Program-made: the position numbers and the translations under genes
Part shown: one piece after another, positions 1 through 8,884 of the stretch
Numbering within the stretch: the stretch's first letter is position 1
Layout of the letters: every line of letters begins with the position of its first letter
NCBI GenBank assembly: GCA_963770535.1
Contig: CAVYPZ010000003.1
Location: forward strand, 3,348,001-3,412,000
Origin: RYN-230 sp963770535
Lineage (GTDB): Bacteria > Actinomycetota > Actinomycetes > Streptosporangiales > Streptosporangiaceae
Length of the DNA: 64,000 nt
Direction: 5' to 3'
The notes under the pieces: generated by a model
Told to the model about the DNA's origin: nothing
The model's input: only the letters and a program-made list of their open reading frames with translations
Database searches by the model: none

Positions 1-226
1 GCAGGCGCCGCCCCAGGACCACGCGGACCCCGGTCTCCTCGGCCACCTCGCGGACCGCGGTCAGCAGGACATGCTCGCCGGGCAGCGCCTTGCCCTTGGG
101 CAGGCTCCAGTCGTCGTAGCGCTGGCGGTGAACCAGCGCCACCTCCGGGCCATCGGGCCCGGGCCGCCAGAGCAGGGCGCCTGCCGCCCGGATCTCGCTC
201 TCCTGCGTGCCGCCGTCCAATTCCAT
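1..226 (-). CDS. NUDIX hydrolase (MutT1-like), 3' end outside window
   Basis: Reading leftward from the ATG at 226, the first 75 residues are visible and the rest lies beyond the left edge. They contain a complete NUDIX box: G-x5-E-x7-R-E-V-x-E-E-x-G, read as GKALPGEH then REVAEETGV. The family hydrolyses nucleoside diphosphates linked to another group, such as 8-oxo-dGTP, diadenosine polyphosphates or other NDP-X. The start overlaps the stop of the upstream polyphosphate kinase gene by one base (TGATG), so the two are probably translationally coupled. In mycobacteria a MutT1 NUDIX protein also follows ppk1. That synteny supports a MutT1-type call, but a C-terminal histidine phosphatase domain cannot be checked here. 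Confidence 0.85.
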   Translation of the reverse strand, partial: MELDGGTQESEIRAAGALLWRPGPDGPEVALVHRQRYDDWSLPKGKALPGEHVLLTAVREVAEETGVRVVLGRRL

Positions 227-2370
227 CAGCCGTCGGCGGGGTGACCACGCCGCTGGAGCAGGTACTGCTGCAGGTCGCGCAACGGCTTCCCCTCGGCGTC
301 CCGGTGATGCCGGGTCCATGTGCCGTCCCCGGCCAGCCACCAGGAGCTCGTGGCGTCGTCCATGGCCAGGTCGATCAGCGAGCGGAGTTCCTGCTGCTGT
401 GCGAGGGTCTTGACCCGGCACAGGCTCTCCACCCGGCGGTCCAGGTTCCGGTGCATCAGGTCGGCGCTCCCGATCCAGACCTCACCGTCATCGTCATCGG
501 CCGGGCCGAACGCGTAGATCCGCGAGTGCTCCAGGAAGCGCCCCAGGATGCTGCGCACCCGGATGTTCTCCGACAGCCCCGGCAGGCCCGGCCGCAGCGA
601 GCAGATCCCGCGGACCCACAGGTCGATCCGCACGCCGGCGTTGGACGCCCGGTAGAGCGCGTCGATGATCGCCTCGTCCACGATCGCGTTGCATTTCAGC
701 TCGATCCGCGCGGTCCGGCCCGCCCGCTGCCGGGCCACCTGCCGGTCGATCCGCTCCAGCAGGCCGGTCCGCAGGGCGTGCGGCGCGACCAGGAAACGGC
801 GGTACTCGCTCTTGCGGCTGTAGCCGGTCAGCACGTTGAACAGGTCCGTGGCGTCCCCGCCGACCTCGGGGTCGGAGGTGAGCAGGCCGTAGTCCTCGTA
901 AAGCCGCGCGGTGGAGGAGTTGTAGTTGCCCGTCCCGATATGGCAGTAGCGCCGCAGCGACCCGTCGGGCTCCTCCCGGACCACGAGCGCCATCTTGCAA
1001 TGGGTCTTGAGGTCCACGAACCCGTACACCACATGGCAGCCCGCTTCTTCAAGCTTGCGGGCCCAGAGGATGTTGGCACGCTCATCGAACCGCGCCTTGA
1101 GCTCCACCACCACCACGACCTGTTTCCCCGCCTCGGCCGCGTCAATCAGCGCCTCGACGATCGGCGAGGAGTCGCTGGTCCGGTACAGGGTCTGCTTGAT
1201 GGCCAGGACCCGGGGGTCGGCGGCCGCTTCCACCGTCAGCCGCTCCACCGTGGCGGTGAACGAGTCGTAGGGGTGATGAACCAGCACATCCCGCCGGTCC
1301 AGGGTGGCGAACACGTCCGCGTCGTGCGGGAACGCCCCCTCCGACGGGACGAAGGCCGGGTACTTCAGCCGCCGTATATCGAGATCGGCGATGGCGTTCA
1401 GGCCGGTGAGGTCGAGCGGGCCCGGCAGGTGGTAGACCGCGCGGCTGTCCACGTCCAGCTCGGTGACCAGCCGGTCGAGCACCTCGGCGGAGATGGTCTC
1501 TTCCACCTCGAGGCGGACCGCGGGCTCGAAACGGCGCCGCAGCAGCTCGCGCTCCAGCGACTGCATGAGGTCCTCGGTGACGTCCTCGTCCACCTCGAGC
1601 TCACGGGTCCTGGTGACCCGGAACACATGGTGCTCCAGGATGTCCAGCCCGGTGAACAGCTCAGGCAGGTGCGCGGCGATCACGTCTTCCAGCGGGACGA
1701 ACCGGTAGGCCCCTACCTTGAGGAAGCGGGGCAGCAGCGGAGGCACCTTGACCCGGGCGAACATGGTCGCGCCGGTGTCAGGTTCCGCGACCATGACCGC
1801 GAGGCTGAGGGACAAGCCGGATATATACGGCCATGGGTGGGCCGGGTCCACCACCAGCGGGGTCAGCACCGGGTAGATCCGGTCCCGGAAGAGCTGCCTC
1901 AGCTCATGCTGCTCCTCTTCGGAGAGCTCCTTCCAGTGCAGGATCTCAATGCCCTCGTCGGCCAGCAGCGCCCTGATGGTGGAGTTGAAGTACTCAGCGT
2001 GCTCCAGGCTGAGCTCACGCGCGGTCTCCAGCGTGTTCTGCAGCACCTGGTCCGGGGGGATATCCGTGGTCACGCCCTCGACCGGCAGCCCGGTGGCCAT
2101 CCGGCGCATCCGGCCCGCCACGCGGACCATGAAGAACTCGTCCAGGTTGCTGGCGAAGATGGCCATGAAGCGGTTCCGCTCGAGCAACGGGACGGTATCG
2201 TCCTGGGCCAGCTCGAGCACGCGCTGGTTGAACCGCAGCCAGCTTCCCTCCCGCTCGATGTAACGCTCCGGCGGCAGGTCGTCTGCTGGTTCCGGGCCCG
2301 CATGACCGGGCGCCGCGCCCGCGTCCGTCTCGTCCCGACTCTGCTCGAAGCTGACCTCACCGACACTCAT
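226..2370 (-). CDS. ppk1: Polyphosphate kinase 1
   Basis: PPK1 reversibly transfers the gamma phosphate of ATP onto polyphosphate in the cytoplasm. I start it at the ATG at 2370 (MSVGEVSFEQ, 714 residues), with GGGGA about 10 nt upstream. The open frame continues 56 codons further, but that extension looks non-coding. Family landmarks are the N-terminal RFNQRVLELAQD and FASNLDEFFMVRVAGRM, then LAIKQTLYRTS, and the two histidine motifs of the phospholipase-D-like core: KTHCKMALVV and CHIGTGNYN. In PPK1 enzymes the second carries the autophosphorylated histidine. The length is normal for the family. It overlaps the downstream NUDIX gene, so polyphosphate and nucleotide housekeeping are probably co-expressed. 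Confidence 0.97.
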   Translation of the reverse strand: MSVGEVSFEQSRDETDAGAAPGHAGPEPADDLPPERYIEREGSWLRFNQRVLELAQDDTVPLLERNRFMAIFASNLDEFFMVRVAGRMRRMATGLPVEGVTTDIPPDQVLQNTLETARELSLEHAEYFNSTIRALLADEGIEILHWKELSEEEQHELRQLFRDRIYPVLTPLVVDPAHPWPYISGLSLSLAVMVAEPDTGATMFARVKVPPLLPRFLKVGAYRFVPLEDVIAAHLPELFTGLDILEHHVFRVTRTRELEVDEDVTEDLMQSLERELLRRRFEPAVRLEVEETISAEVLDRLVTELDVDSRAVYHLPGPLDLTGLNAIADLDIRRLKYPAFVPSEGAFPHDADVFATLDRRDVLVHHPYDSFTATVERLTVEAAADPRVLAIKQTLYRTSDSSPIVEALIDAAEAGKQVVVVVELKARFDERANILWARKLEEAGCHVVYGFVDLKTHCKMALVVREEPDGSLRRYCHIGTGNYNSSTARLYEDYGLLTSDPEVGGDATDLFNVLTGYSRKSEYRRFLVAPHALRTGLLERIDRQVARQRAGRTARIELKCNAIVDEAIIDALYRASNAGVRIDLWVRGICSLRPGLPGLSENIRVRSILGRFLEHSRIYAFGPADDDDGEVWIGSADLMHRNLDRRVESLCRVKTLAQQQELRSLIDLAMDDATSSWWLAGDGTWTRHHRDAEGKPLRDLQQYLLQRRGHPADG

Positions 2371-2577
2371 GTCGTCATTGTCCCCAGTGCCCCGCACGTC
2401 AAGACTTCCCGGCCCCCTGATTTCAGGATCGCCAGGTGTCTTGTTTGCCCACTTCAGGTCAGCGTCATTGACCCGGATTGCCACACTAAGCGTTACTTCG
2501 GCCCGACGCAGCGCAGATGGTGAACCGGCCCGTGCCATCCCCGCCCTCCAGGGGCACCGGGCGTATCGCGGCCCGGG

Positions 2578-3984
2578 TCACTCGGCGGGCCGGCACAGCG
2601 CCTCGATGGCCTCCCGGTCACCGAGCTTCACCCGCTCACCGCGGCCCAGGACGCCGGCCAGTTCCGCCTCGGCGGCCTCGACCCGGAGCCAGTCCACGTA
2701 GCTCACCGGCCGGATCCCCCGCGCGGCCAGCACCTCAGTGAACGGCGCACGGGCCGGCCGGTCCCCTGCACCACCGCCTTCCCCGGCAAAACGGGCGGCG
2801 GCCAGGTCGGCGAGCAGGGACCGGACGGTCGCGGCCGCGTCGGACTTGTTCGTGCCCACCACCCCGGTAGGGCCGCGCTTCAGCCAGCCGGCGACGTACT
2901 CCCCCGGCAGCGGCTCGCCGTCCGGGCCGAGGACCCGGCCCTCGGCGTTGGGCACCGTGGCGGTGTTCTCGTCGAAGGGCACTCCGCCCAGCGGCACGCT
3001 CTGGTAGCCGACGCTGCGGAACACCATCTGCGCGGGGATCGTCTCGTACTCGCCGGTCCCGGTGAACCGGCCCTGCTCATCCAGCCGGGTGCGCTCCGCG
3101 GCCAGCCCGGACACCCGCTCAGTGCCCTCGATCGCGGCCGGGCGGAGCCAGAACCGGACCGTCAGCCTGCGCCCCGCACCGGCCGGGGGACGCGCGGCCC
3201 AGTCCCGCAGCACCGCGAGGTTGCCGCGGACCCGGCGGTCGCTGCCCGCGAGCTGGGCACTCTGCCCGGTTGGGTCGAACGCGTCCAGGTCGAGTTCACC
3301 CGGCCGGACCTCGATGTCCACGTCGGCCAGTTCGCCCAGCTCACGGAGTTCCTTGGTGGTGAACTTGGCCTGCGCCGGCCCGCGCCGGCCGATCATGTGC
3401 ACCTCACGGACCTTGCTGGAGCGCAGGGCCTCCAGGACCGCGTGCGGGATGTCGGTGGAGTGCAGCGCGGCCGGGTCCTTGACCAGGATGCGGGCGACAT
3501 CCACCGCCACGTTGCCGACCCCGACCACGGCCACGGACTCGGCGTCCAGGGTGAAAGCCCCGGCCGCGGAGTCAGGATGGCCGCAGTACCAGTTCACGAA
3601 GTCGGTGGCGGCGTAGCTGCCGGGCAGGTCCTCACCGGGGATGCCCATCCGCCGGTCCCGCATCGCCCCGGTCGCGTAGACGACCGCGTCGTAGCTGGCC
3701 AGCAGGTCTTCCCGGGTGACGTCGTCGCCGAGGTGCACCCCGCCGAGGAACCGGACGCCGGGATGCTCGAGCACGCCGCGGAGGTAGTCGGCGATGGACC
3801 GGATGGACGGGTGGTCCGGGGCCACGCCGTAGCGGACCAGGCCGTAAGGCGTGGGCAGCCGGTCCAGTACGTCCACCCGCACGGTGCCGGGCGGGGCGAG
3901 GGCGGCGACCTGCTTGATGAGCGCCTCGGCCGTGTAGATGCCGGCCGGGCCGGAGCCCACCACGGCGACCTCGAGTGTCGTCAC
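2578..3984 (-). CDS. fprA: Ferredoxin/adrenodoxin-type NADP+ reductase
   Basis: 468 residues from a GTG at 3984. The N-terminus VAVVGSGPAGIYTAEAL is the FAD-binding Rossmann motif. GVGNVAVDVARIL near residues 160-170 is the NADP-binding glycine motif. GWLKRGPTGVVGTNKSDA near residue 380 is typical of FprA/adrenodoxin reductase enzymes. These move electrons between NADPH and ferredoxin, for example to supply P450s or Fe-S assembly. The length matches mycobacterial FprA (about 456 residues). It lies between dxs and ppk1 on the same strand with 44 and 207 bp spacers, so it may have its own promoter. A glutamate-synthase small-subunit-like oxidoreductase is the alternative, but the C-terminal GTNKSDA motif favours FprA. 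Confidence 0.9.
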   Translation of the reverse strand: MTTLEVAVVGSGPAGIYTAEALIKQVAALAPPGTVRVDVLDRLPTPYGLVRYGVAPDHPSIRSIADYLRGVLEHPGVRFLGGVHLGDDVTREDLLASYDAVVYATGAMRDRRMGIPGEDLPGSYAATDFVNWYCGHPDSAAGAFTLDAESVAVVGVGNVAVDVARILVKDPAALHSTDIPHAVLEALRSSKVREVHMIGRRGPAQAKFTTKELRELGELADVDIEVRPGELDLDAFDPTGQSAQLAGSDRRVRGNLAVLRDWAARPPAGAGRRLTVRFWLRPAAIEGTERVSGLAAERTRLDEQGRFTGTGEYETIPAQMVFRSVGYQSVPLGGVPFDENTATVPNAEGRVLGPDGEPLPGEYVAGWLKRGPTGVVGTNKSDAAATVRSLLADLAAARFAGEGGGAGDRPARAPFTEVLAARGIRPVSYVDWLRVEAAEAELAGVLGRGERVKLGDREAIEALCRPAE

Positions 3985-4018
3985 GGACGCAACCCCACCG
4001 TTCTCCTGGAGTCTCCTC

Positions 4019-4041
4019 CCCCCGGCCTTTATGCCCGGGGG
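4019..4041 (-). terminator. Hairpin at the dxs stop codon
   Basis: A 7-bp G/C stem (4019-4025 pairing with 4035-4041) encloses a 9-nt loop that contains the dxs TAA. No T-run follows it, so it is only a candidate weak intrinsic terminator between dxs and fprA. Confidence 0.35.
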
Positions 4042-5936
4042 TTCTCGGCCAGCACCGGGTCGAGTTGCGCCACGGCCTCGGTGATCTGCCGGGCCAGGTG
4101 CTGCGGGACCAGGCCGACCTCATTGAGGACCTCGTCCCGCGAGCCGTGCGCCAGGAACCGCTGGGGCAGGCCGAAGGTCCGGGCCGGGGTGGTCACCGCC
4201 GCGTCCCGCAGAAGACGGCACACGGCGTCACCGAACCCGCCGGCCACGCCGTTGTCCTCCACCGTCACCACCAGCCGGGCCCCGCGGGCCTCCTCCGCCA
4301 GGGCCGGGTCGACCGGCTTCACCCAGCGCGGGTCGATCACGGTTACCCCGATGCCCTGATCGGCCAGCCGGTCCGCCGTGACCATGCAGGTCAGGGCCAT
4401 CGGGCCGGCCCCGACCAGGAGCACGTCGGGAGCCTCGCCGCCGTCCGGCCGGCGCAGTACGTCCATGCTGCCGATCTGCCCGGTCGCCTCGACCTCGCTG
4501 CCCACGCTCCCCTTGGGGAAGCGGACCACCGTCGGGCCGTCGCTGACCGCCACCGCCTCGCCCAGCAGCTCGGCGATCCGGGTCGCGTCGCGGGGGGCGG
4601 CGATCCGCAGGCCGGGGACGACCTGGAGGATCGAGCCGTCCCACATGCCGTTGTGGCTGGCCCCGTCCGGGCCGGTCACCCCGGCCCGGTCCAGCACGAA
4701 CGTGACCGGCAGCCGGTGCAGTGCCACGTCCATCAGCACCTGGTCGAAGGCCCGGTTGAGGAACGTCGCGTAGATCGCGACCACCGGGTGCAGGCCGCCC
4801 ATGGCCAGCCCGGCGGCGCTGGTCACGGCGTGCTGCTCGGCGATGCCCACGTCGAAGACCCGGTCCGGGTAGGCCTCGGCGAACGGGGCCAGGCCGGTCG
4901 GGTGCAGCATCGCGGCGGTGATCGCCACCACGTCAGGGCGCCGCGCGCCGATCGACACCAGTGCGTCACCGAACACCTCAGACCAGGTCCGCTTGGGCAC
5001 GCCGGGAGCCTGGCCGGCCGGGACCGCCGCCGGAACCTGGTGCAGCCGGTCCTCCTCGTTATCCTCAGCCAGCTGGTACCCGAAGCCTTTCCGGGTGATC
5101 GCATGCACGATCACCGGCCCGCCGAAGTCCCGGGCCCGGCGCAGCGCCACCTCCATGGCCTGCTCGTCATGCCCGTCGATGGGGCCGAGGTACTTCAGGC
5201 CGAGGTCCTCGAACATGACCTGCGGCTGGAGGACGTCCTTGAGGCCCTTCTTCATGCCGTGCAGGGTGCCGTAGATCGGCGGCCCGACCACGGGTGTCCG
5301 GGTCAGCGTGGTCTTGATGTACTCCAGCACGTTCTCGTAGCGCTGGTTGATCCGGACCGTGGCCAGATGATGGGCGAGACCGCCGATGGTCGGCTGGTAG
5401 GAGCGGCCGTTGTCGTTGACCACGATCACCAGCCGGCTGTCCCTGGCCACCGCGATGTTGTTCAGCGCCTCCCAGGCCATGCCGCCGGTCAGCGCGCCGT
5501 CGCCGATGACCGCGACCACGGTCCGGTCGGTCTCACCGCGCAGCCGGTAGGCCTTGGCCAGCCCGTCGGCGTAAGACAGGCTGGTGGACGCGTGGGAGTT
5601 CTCCACCAGGTCATGGTCGGATTCGGCGCGGCTGGGGTAGCCGGACAGCCCGTCCCGCTGGCGCAGCGTGCCGAACTCGGGGACCCGCCCGGTCAGGAGC
5701 TTGTGGACATACGACTGATGGCCGGTGTCGAACACGATCTTGTCGGCCGGCGAGTCGAAAACCCGGTGCATCGCGATCGTGAGCTCGACCACGCCGAGGT
5801 TGGGCCCGAGGTGACCACTCGTGCGTGAGACCGTCTCGATCAGCAGGTCCCGGATCTCGCTGGCCAGGACGGGCAGCTGGTCCGGCGCCAGCTGCTTGAG
5901 TTCTCGCGGGCCGGAGATGGATTCCAGCAGGGTCAC
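4029..5936 (-). CDS. dxs: 1-Deoxy-D-xylulose-5-phosphate synthase
   Basis: DXS condenses pyruvate and glyceraldehyde 3-phosphate using thiamine diphosphate. It is the first step of the MEP isoprenoid pathway. I choose the GTG at 5936 (VTLLESISGP, 635 residues), preceded by GGGAG. The ATG at 6047 would add 37 residues with no homology. Visible landmarks are HLGPNLGVVELT, the TPP motif GDGALTGGMAWEALNN (residues about 150-165), the central GPIDGHD and the transketolase pyrimidine domain DVGIAEQHAVTSAAG with its catalytic glutamate near residue 370. It is followed downstream by fprA and preceded by xylose genes on the same strand. Confidence 0.97.
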   Translation of the reverse strand: MTLLESISGPRELKQLAPDQLPVLASEIRDLLIETVSRTSGHLGPNLGVVELTIAMHRVFDSPADKIVFDTGHQSYVHKLLTGRVPEFGTLRQRDGLSGYPSRAESDHDLVENSHASTSLSYADGLAKAYRLRGETDRTVVAVIGDGALTGGMAWEALNNIAVARDSRLVIVVNDNGRSYQPTIGGLAHHLATVRINQRYENVLEYIKTTLTRTPVVGPPIYGTLHGMKKGLKDVLQPQVMFEDLGLKYLGPIDGHDEQAMEVALRRARDFGGPVIVHAITRKGFGYQLAEDNEEDRLHQVPAAVPAGQAPGVPKRTWSEVFGDALVSIGARRPDVVAITAAMLHPTGLAPFAEAYPDRVFDVGIAEQHAVTSAAGLAMGGLHPVVAIYATFLNRAFDQVLMDVALHRLPVTFVLDRAGVTGPDGASHNGMWDGSILQVVPGLRIAAPRDATRIAELLGEAVAVSDGPTVVRFPKGSVGSEVEATGQIGSMDVLRRPDGGEAPDVLLVGAGPMALTCMVTADRLADQGIGVTVIDPRWVKPVDPALAEEARGARLVVTVEDNGVAGGFGDAVCRLLRDAAVTTPARTFGLPQRFLAHGSRDEVLNEVGLVPQHLARQITEAVAQLDPVLAENPRA

Positions 5937-6146
5937 CTGGGCTGCTCCCTCATGTGAGAAGCGCGGATCTGTTGGCGAGTCTATTTCGCCGGGCTCGTGC
6001 CGGGCACGGGAGGCCCGCATTCCGGCCCGGCCAGCGGGTCCTGCCATCCTCGCGCAGGCTCCGGCCGGGACGTGGGATCCGGCCTGCCCGGGGATGACCG
6101 GCGTCTGCGGCAGACTACCCCTTCCTGGCTGCGGAGCGTCGGCCGG

Positions 6147-7310
6147 TCAGCGGACGCCGTAGAGGTGCTCGAGGGCGAGCTGGTCGAGGTGCTCATACGC
6201 CAGGCCGCGGGCGCCGAGGGCCTCGATGTCGGGGGTGAAGCCCTGGACGTCCCGCCAGGTCTCCCCCGCAGCCAGGGTCGGGATGGCCAGGTCCTCCACC
6301 CCGGAGACGGCCAGGGCCGCTTTCACCTGCGGATCGGCCCGGAACGCGGTCACCTTGTCCCGCAGGATCAGGTAATTGCGCATGCACGCGGCCGCGGACA
6401 CCCACACGCCCTCATCGTCCTCGGTGCGGGGCGGCTTGTAGTCGAAATGCACCGGCCCGTCATAGCCGCCGGACACCAGCGCATCCACCACCCAGAACGC
6501 GCCCCGCGCGTTCCCCGCCCCGAACCGCAGGTCCTGGTCATACCGGGGCCCGTTCTGCCCGTTCAGGTCGATATGGAACAGCTTCCCGTGCCATAGCGCC
6601 TGGGAGATCCCGTGCGCGTAGTTGAGCGAGGCCATTTCCTCATGGCCTACCTCCGGGTTGATGCCCACCATCTCGGAGTGCTCGAGCTCGTTGATGAACG
6701 CCAGCGCGTGCCCGGCGGTCGGCAGCAGGATGTCGCCGCGCGGCTCGTTGGGCTTCGGCTCGATCGCGAACCGCAGCTCGTAGCCCTGCTCCCGCACATA
6801 CCCCGACAGCAGGTCCAGGCCCTCCTTGTACCGGGACAGGGCCAACCGGATGTCCTTGGCCGCCCCGGACTCCGCGCCTTCCCGGCCGCCCCAGAACACG
6901 TAGACCTTCGCACCCAGCTCAGCGGCCAGGTCCAGGTTCCGCATCGTCTTCGCCAGCGCGAAGCGCCGCACATCCCGGTCCGCGGCGGTGAACGCCCCGT
7001 CCTTGAAGATGGGATGGCCGAACAGGTTGGTGGTCGCGGTCGTCACCACCAGCCCGGTGTCCTCCAGCGCCCGCCGGAAATCCCCGATCTTGCGATCGCG
7101 CTCCACGTGGCTGTCGTCGAACCCGAACACGTCGTTGTCGTGGAAGTTCACCCCGTAGGCCCCGAGCTCGGCCAGCTTGCGCACCGCCCGGTCGGCGGCC
7201 ATCGGCGGCCGGATCGCCCCGCCGAACACATCCACCCCCTGCCACCCCACCGTCCAGATACCGAACGAGAACTTGTCCTCAGGGGTCGGCATGTAAGCGT
7301 CCGCAGTCAC
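6147..7310 (-). CDS. xylA: Xylose isomerase
   Basis: Converts D-xylose to D-xylulose (also glucose to fructose) in the cytoplasm. It has 387 residues, the typical actinobacterial class I length. The metal and catalytic motifs are all present: FHDND near residue 54, FAIEPKPNEPRGD near 180 (metal glutamate), NPEVGHEEM near 215 (glutamate and histidine) and HIDLNGQNGPRYDQD near 242-255. The start is a GTG at 7310 with GGAGAGGA upstream. An internal ATG six codons later is less likely. Only 46 bp separate it from the xylulokinase gene upstream, so the two very probably form a xylBA operon. No XylR-type repressor is seen in the window. Confidence 0.96.
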   Translation of the reverse strand: MTADAYMPTPEDKFSFGIWTVGWQGVDVFGGAIRPPMAADRAVRKLAELGAYGVNFHDNDVFGFDDSHVERDRKIGDFRRALEDTGLVVTTATTNLFGHPIFKDGAFTAADRDVRRFALAKTMRNLDLAAELGAKVYVFWGGREGAESGAAKDIRLALSRYKEGLDLLSGYVREQGYELRFAIEPKPNEPRGDILLPTAGHALAFINELEHSEMVGINPEVGHEEMASLNYAHGISQALWHGKLFHIDLNGQNGPRYDQDLRFGAGNARGAFWVVDALVSGGYDGPVHFDYKPPRTEDDEGVWVSAAACMRNYLILRDKVTAFRADPQVKAALAVSGVEDLAIPTLAAGETWRDVQGFTPDIEALGARGLAYEHLDQLALEHLYGVR

Positions 7311-7356
7311 CAGCCAGTCCTCTCCGTTGCAGAAACCGCTGTCACCAGCACGTGTG

Positions 7357-8853
7357 TCATTTTTCCCGGGCCCCCGCGTCCCGGGCCCCCGCGTCCCGGG
7401 CCCGCGTCCCGGGCCCCGCGTCCCGGGCCCCCGCGTCCCAGGCCGGCGCCTCCCAGCCTGCGGTGTCCCAGTCCGAGGTGGCCTGGCGGAGCCAGGCGAG
7501 CCGCTGGCGGACCACCGGCTCAGCGGGCCCGGTGTACTCCTCGGCCAGATGGCGGGGCCATTCGGGGGGCTCCGGGGTGCCCGCCAGCGCCCACGCGGCC
7601 TGCCGGGCCGCGCCCAGCGCGACGTACTCCTCGGGCGCCGGCACCAGGACCGGGACCCCGAGGATGCCGGGGGCCAGCCGGCGCGCCGCCTCGGACCGGG
7701 CCCCGCCGCCGATCAGCAGGACCCGCTCGCGGGACGCGCCCTGCGCCGCGATCAGGTCCGCGGCCTCGGCCAGGGTGGCCAGCACGGCCTCGATCGCGGC
7801 CCGGGCGAGGTTGGCCGGGGTCGCGTTCCGGGTGGTCAGGCCGCGGAGCACGCCGGTGGCGTCGGGCCGGTTCGGTGAACGTTCCCCGTCCAGGTAGGGC
7901 AGCAGGGCGATGCCGCCCGCGCCAGGCTCCGCGGACAGCGCCCGCGCTGAGAGCCCGTCCAGGTCGGTCCCGGTCAGCGCGGCGACGGCCGACAGCACCA
8001 GGCCGGCGTTGACCGTGGCGATCAGCGGCAGGAAGCGGCCGGTCGCGTCGGCGAACCCGGCGACCATCCCGGACTCATCCGCCGCGGCCCGGGTGGTGAC
8101 CGCGTAGGCGGTCCCCGAGGTGCCGATGGAGACCACCAGCTCGCCGGGCTCCAGGCTGAGGCCAAGCGCGGCGCCCATGTTGTCGCCGGTCCCGGGGGCC
8201 AGCACGGCTCCGCGCGCGGTCTCGCCCACCGCCTCGCCGGGCCTGGCCACCCGGGGCAGCCCCGGCTCGTGGCCGAGCGCGGCGGCGGCGATCTCGGGCA
8301 GCCAGCGGCCCTCGGCGGGCGAGAAGTAGCCGGTGCCGGAGGCGTCGCCGCGATCGGTCACCGGGCCGGCCCCGCCGGTCCCCCCGGCCCCGAGCCGCCA
8401 GGTCAGCCAGTCGTGCGGCAGCATCACCCGGGCCACCCGGGCCGCGTGACCGGGCTCGTGCGTGGCCAGCCAGCGCAGCTTCGTCACGGTGAACGAGGCG
8501 CTGGGGACGCTCCCGGTGTGTTCCGCCCACCAGCGCGGCCCGCCCCGTTCGGCGATCAGCTCGCGGGCCTCGGGGGCGGAGCGCAGGTCGTTCCAGAGGA
8601 GGGCGGGCCGGATCACCTCGCCGGCCTCATCCACCACGACCATGCCGTGCTGCTGGGCCGCGACCCCGATCGCGCTGGCCCGGCCGAGCAGCCCCTGCCC
8701 GGCCTTCTCCAGCGCGGACCACCAGGCGGCCGGGTCACACTCGGTGCCCGGCGGATGCGGGGCACTTCCCCGCGCGACGATCGTGCCGTCCCCGGCCTGG
8801 CAGAGCAGCACCTTGGTCGACTGCGTGGAGGAGTCCACCCCGGCCACGAGCAT
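7357..8853 (-). CDS. xylB: Xylulokinase with repeat-encoded C-terminal tail
   Basis: A FGGY-family kinase of 498 residues that phosphorylates D-xylulose to xylulose 5-phosphate. The start ATG has AAGGGGTGAG just upstream. The N-terminus VAGVDSSTQSTKV is the phosphate-binding loop. AAQQHGMVVVD, the VSIGTSGTAYAV loop near residue 235 and IGGGARSEAARRLAPGILG near residue 385 are typical of bacterial XylB. The enzyme proper ends near residue 465. The last 35 or so residues are a low-complexity Ala/Gly/Arg/Asp tail encoded by five copies of a 13-15 bp repeat (7365-7438), which also places the stop codon. Xylulokinases can also phosphorylate 1-deoxyxylulose, which is of interest next to dxs. Confidence 0.95.
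   Translation of the reverse strand: MLVAGVDSSTQSTKVLLCQAGDGTIVARGSAPHPPGTECDPAAWWSALEKAGQGLLGRASAIGVAAQQHGMVVVDEAGEVIRPALLWNDLRSAPEARELIAERGGPRWWAEHTGSVPSASFTVTKLRWLATHEPGHAARVARVMLPHDWLTWRLGAGGTGGAGPVTDRGDASGTGYFSPAEGRWLPEIAAAALGHEPGLPRVARPGEAVGETARGAVLAPGTGDNMGAALGLSLEPGELVVSIGTSGTAYAVTTRAAADESGMVAGFADATGRFLPLIATVNAGLVLSAVAALTGTDLDGLSARALSAEPGAGGIALLPYLDGERSPNRPDATGVLRGLTTRNATPANLARAAIEAVLATLAEAADLIAAQGASRERVLLIGGGARSEAARRLAPGILGVPVLVPAPEEYVALGAARQAAWALAGTPEPPEWPRHLAEEYTGPAEPVVRQRLAWLRQATSDWDTAGWEAPAWDAGARDAGPGTRARDAGARDAGAREK
7365..7438. repeat. 13-15 bp tandem repeat, five copies, in the 3' end of xylB
   Basis: Five tandem copies of a unit close to cccgggcccccgcgt, with lengths 15, 15, 13, 14 and 15 bp. 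The total is 72 bp and so stays in frame even though single copies would shift it. The array encodes the terminal tail of xylulokinase. It is probably a slippage-prone locus. Confidence 0.8.
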
Positions 8854-8884
8854 CGCTCACCCCTTCGCTCCGACGGGACTGAAC

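Noticed and set aside
241..2523. A 760-codon open frame on the plus strand opposite ppk1
   Set aside because: It is the antisense shadow of the ppk1 gene: Gln/Arg/His-rich with no domains, while the opposite strand encodes a complete PPK1.
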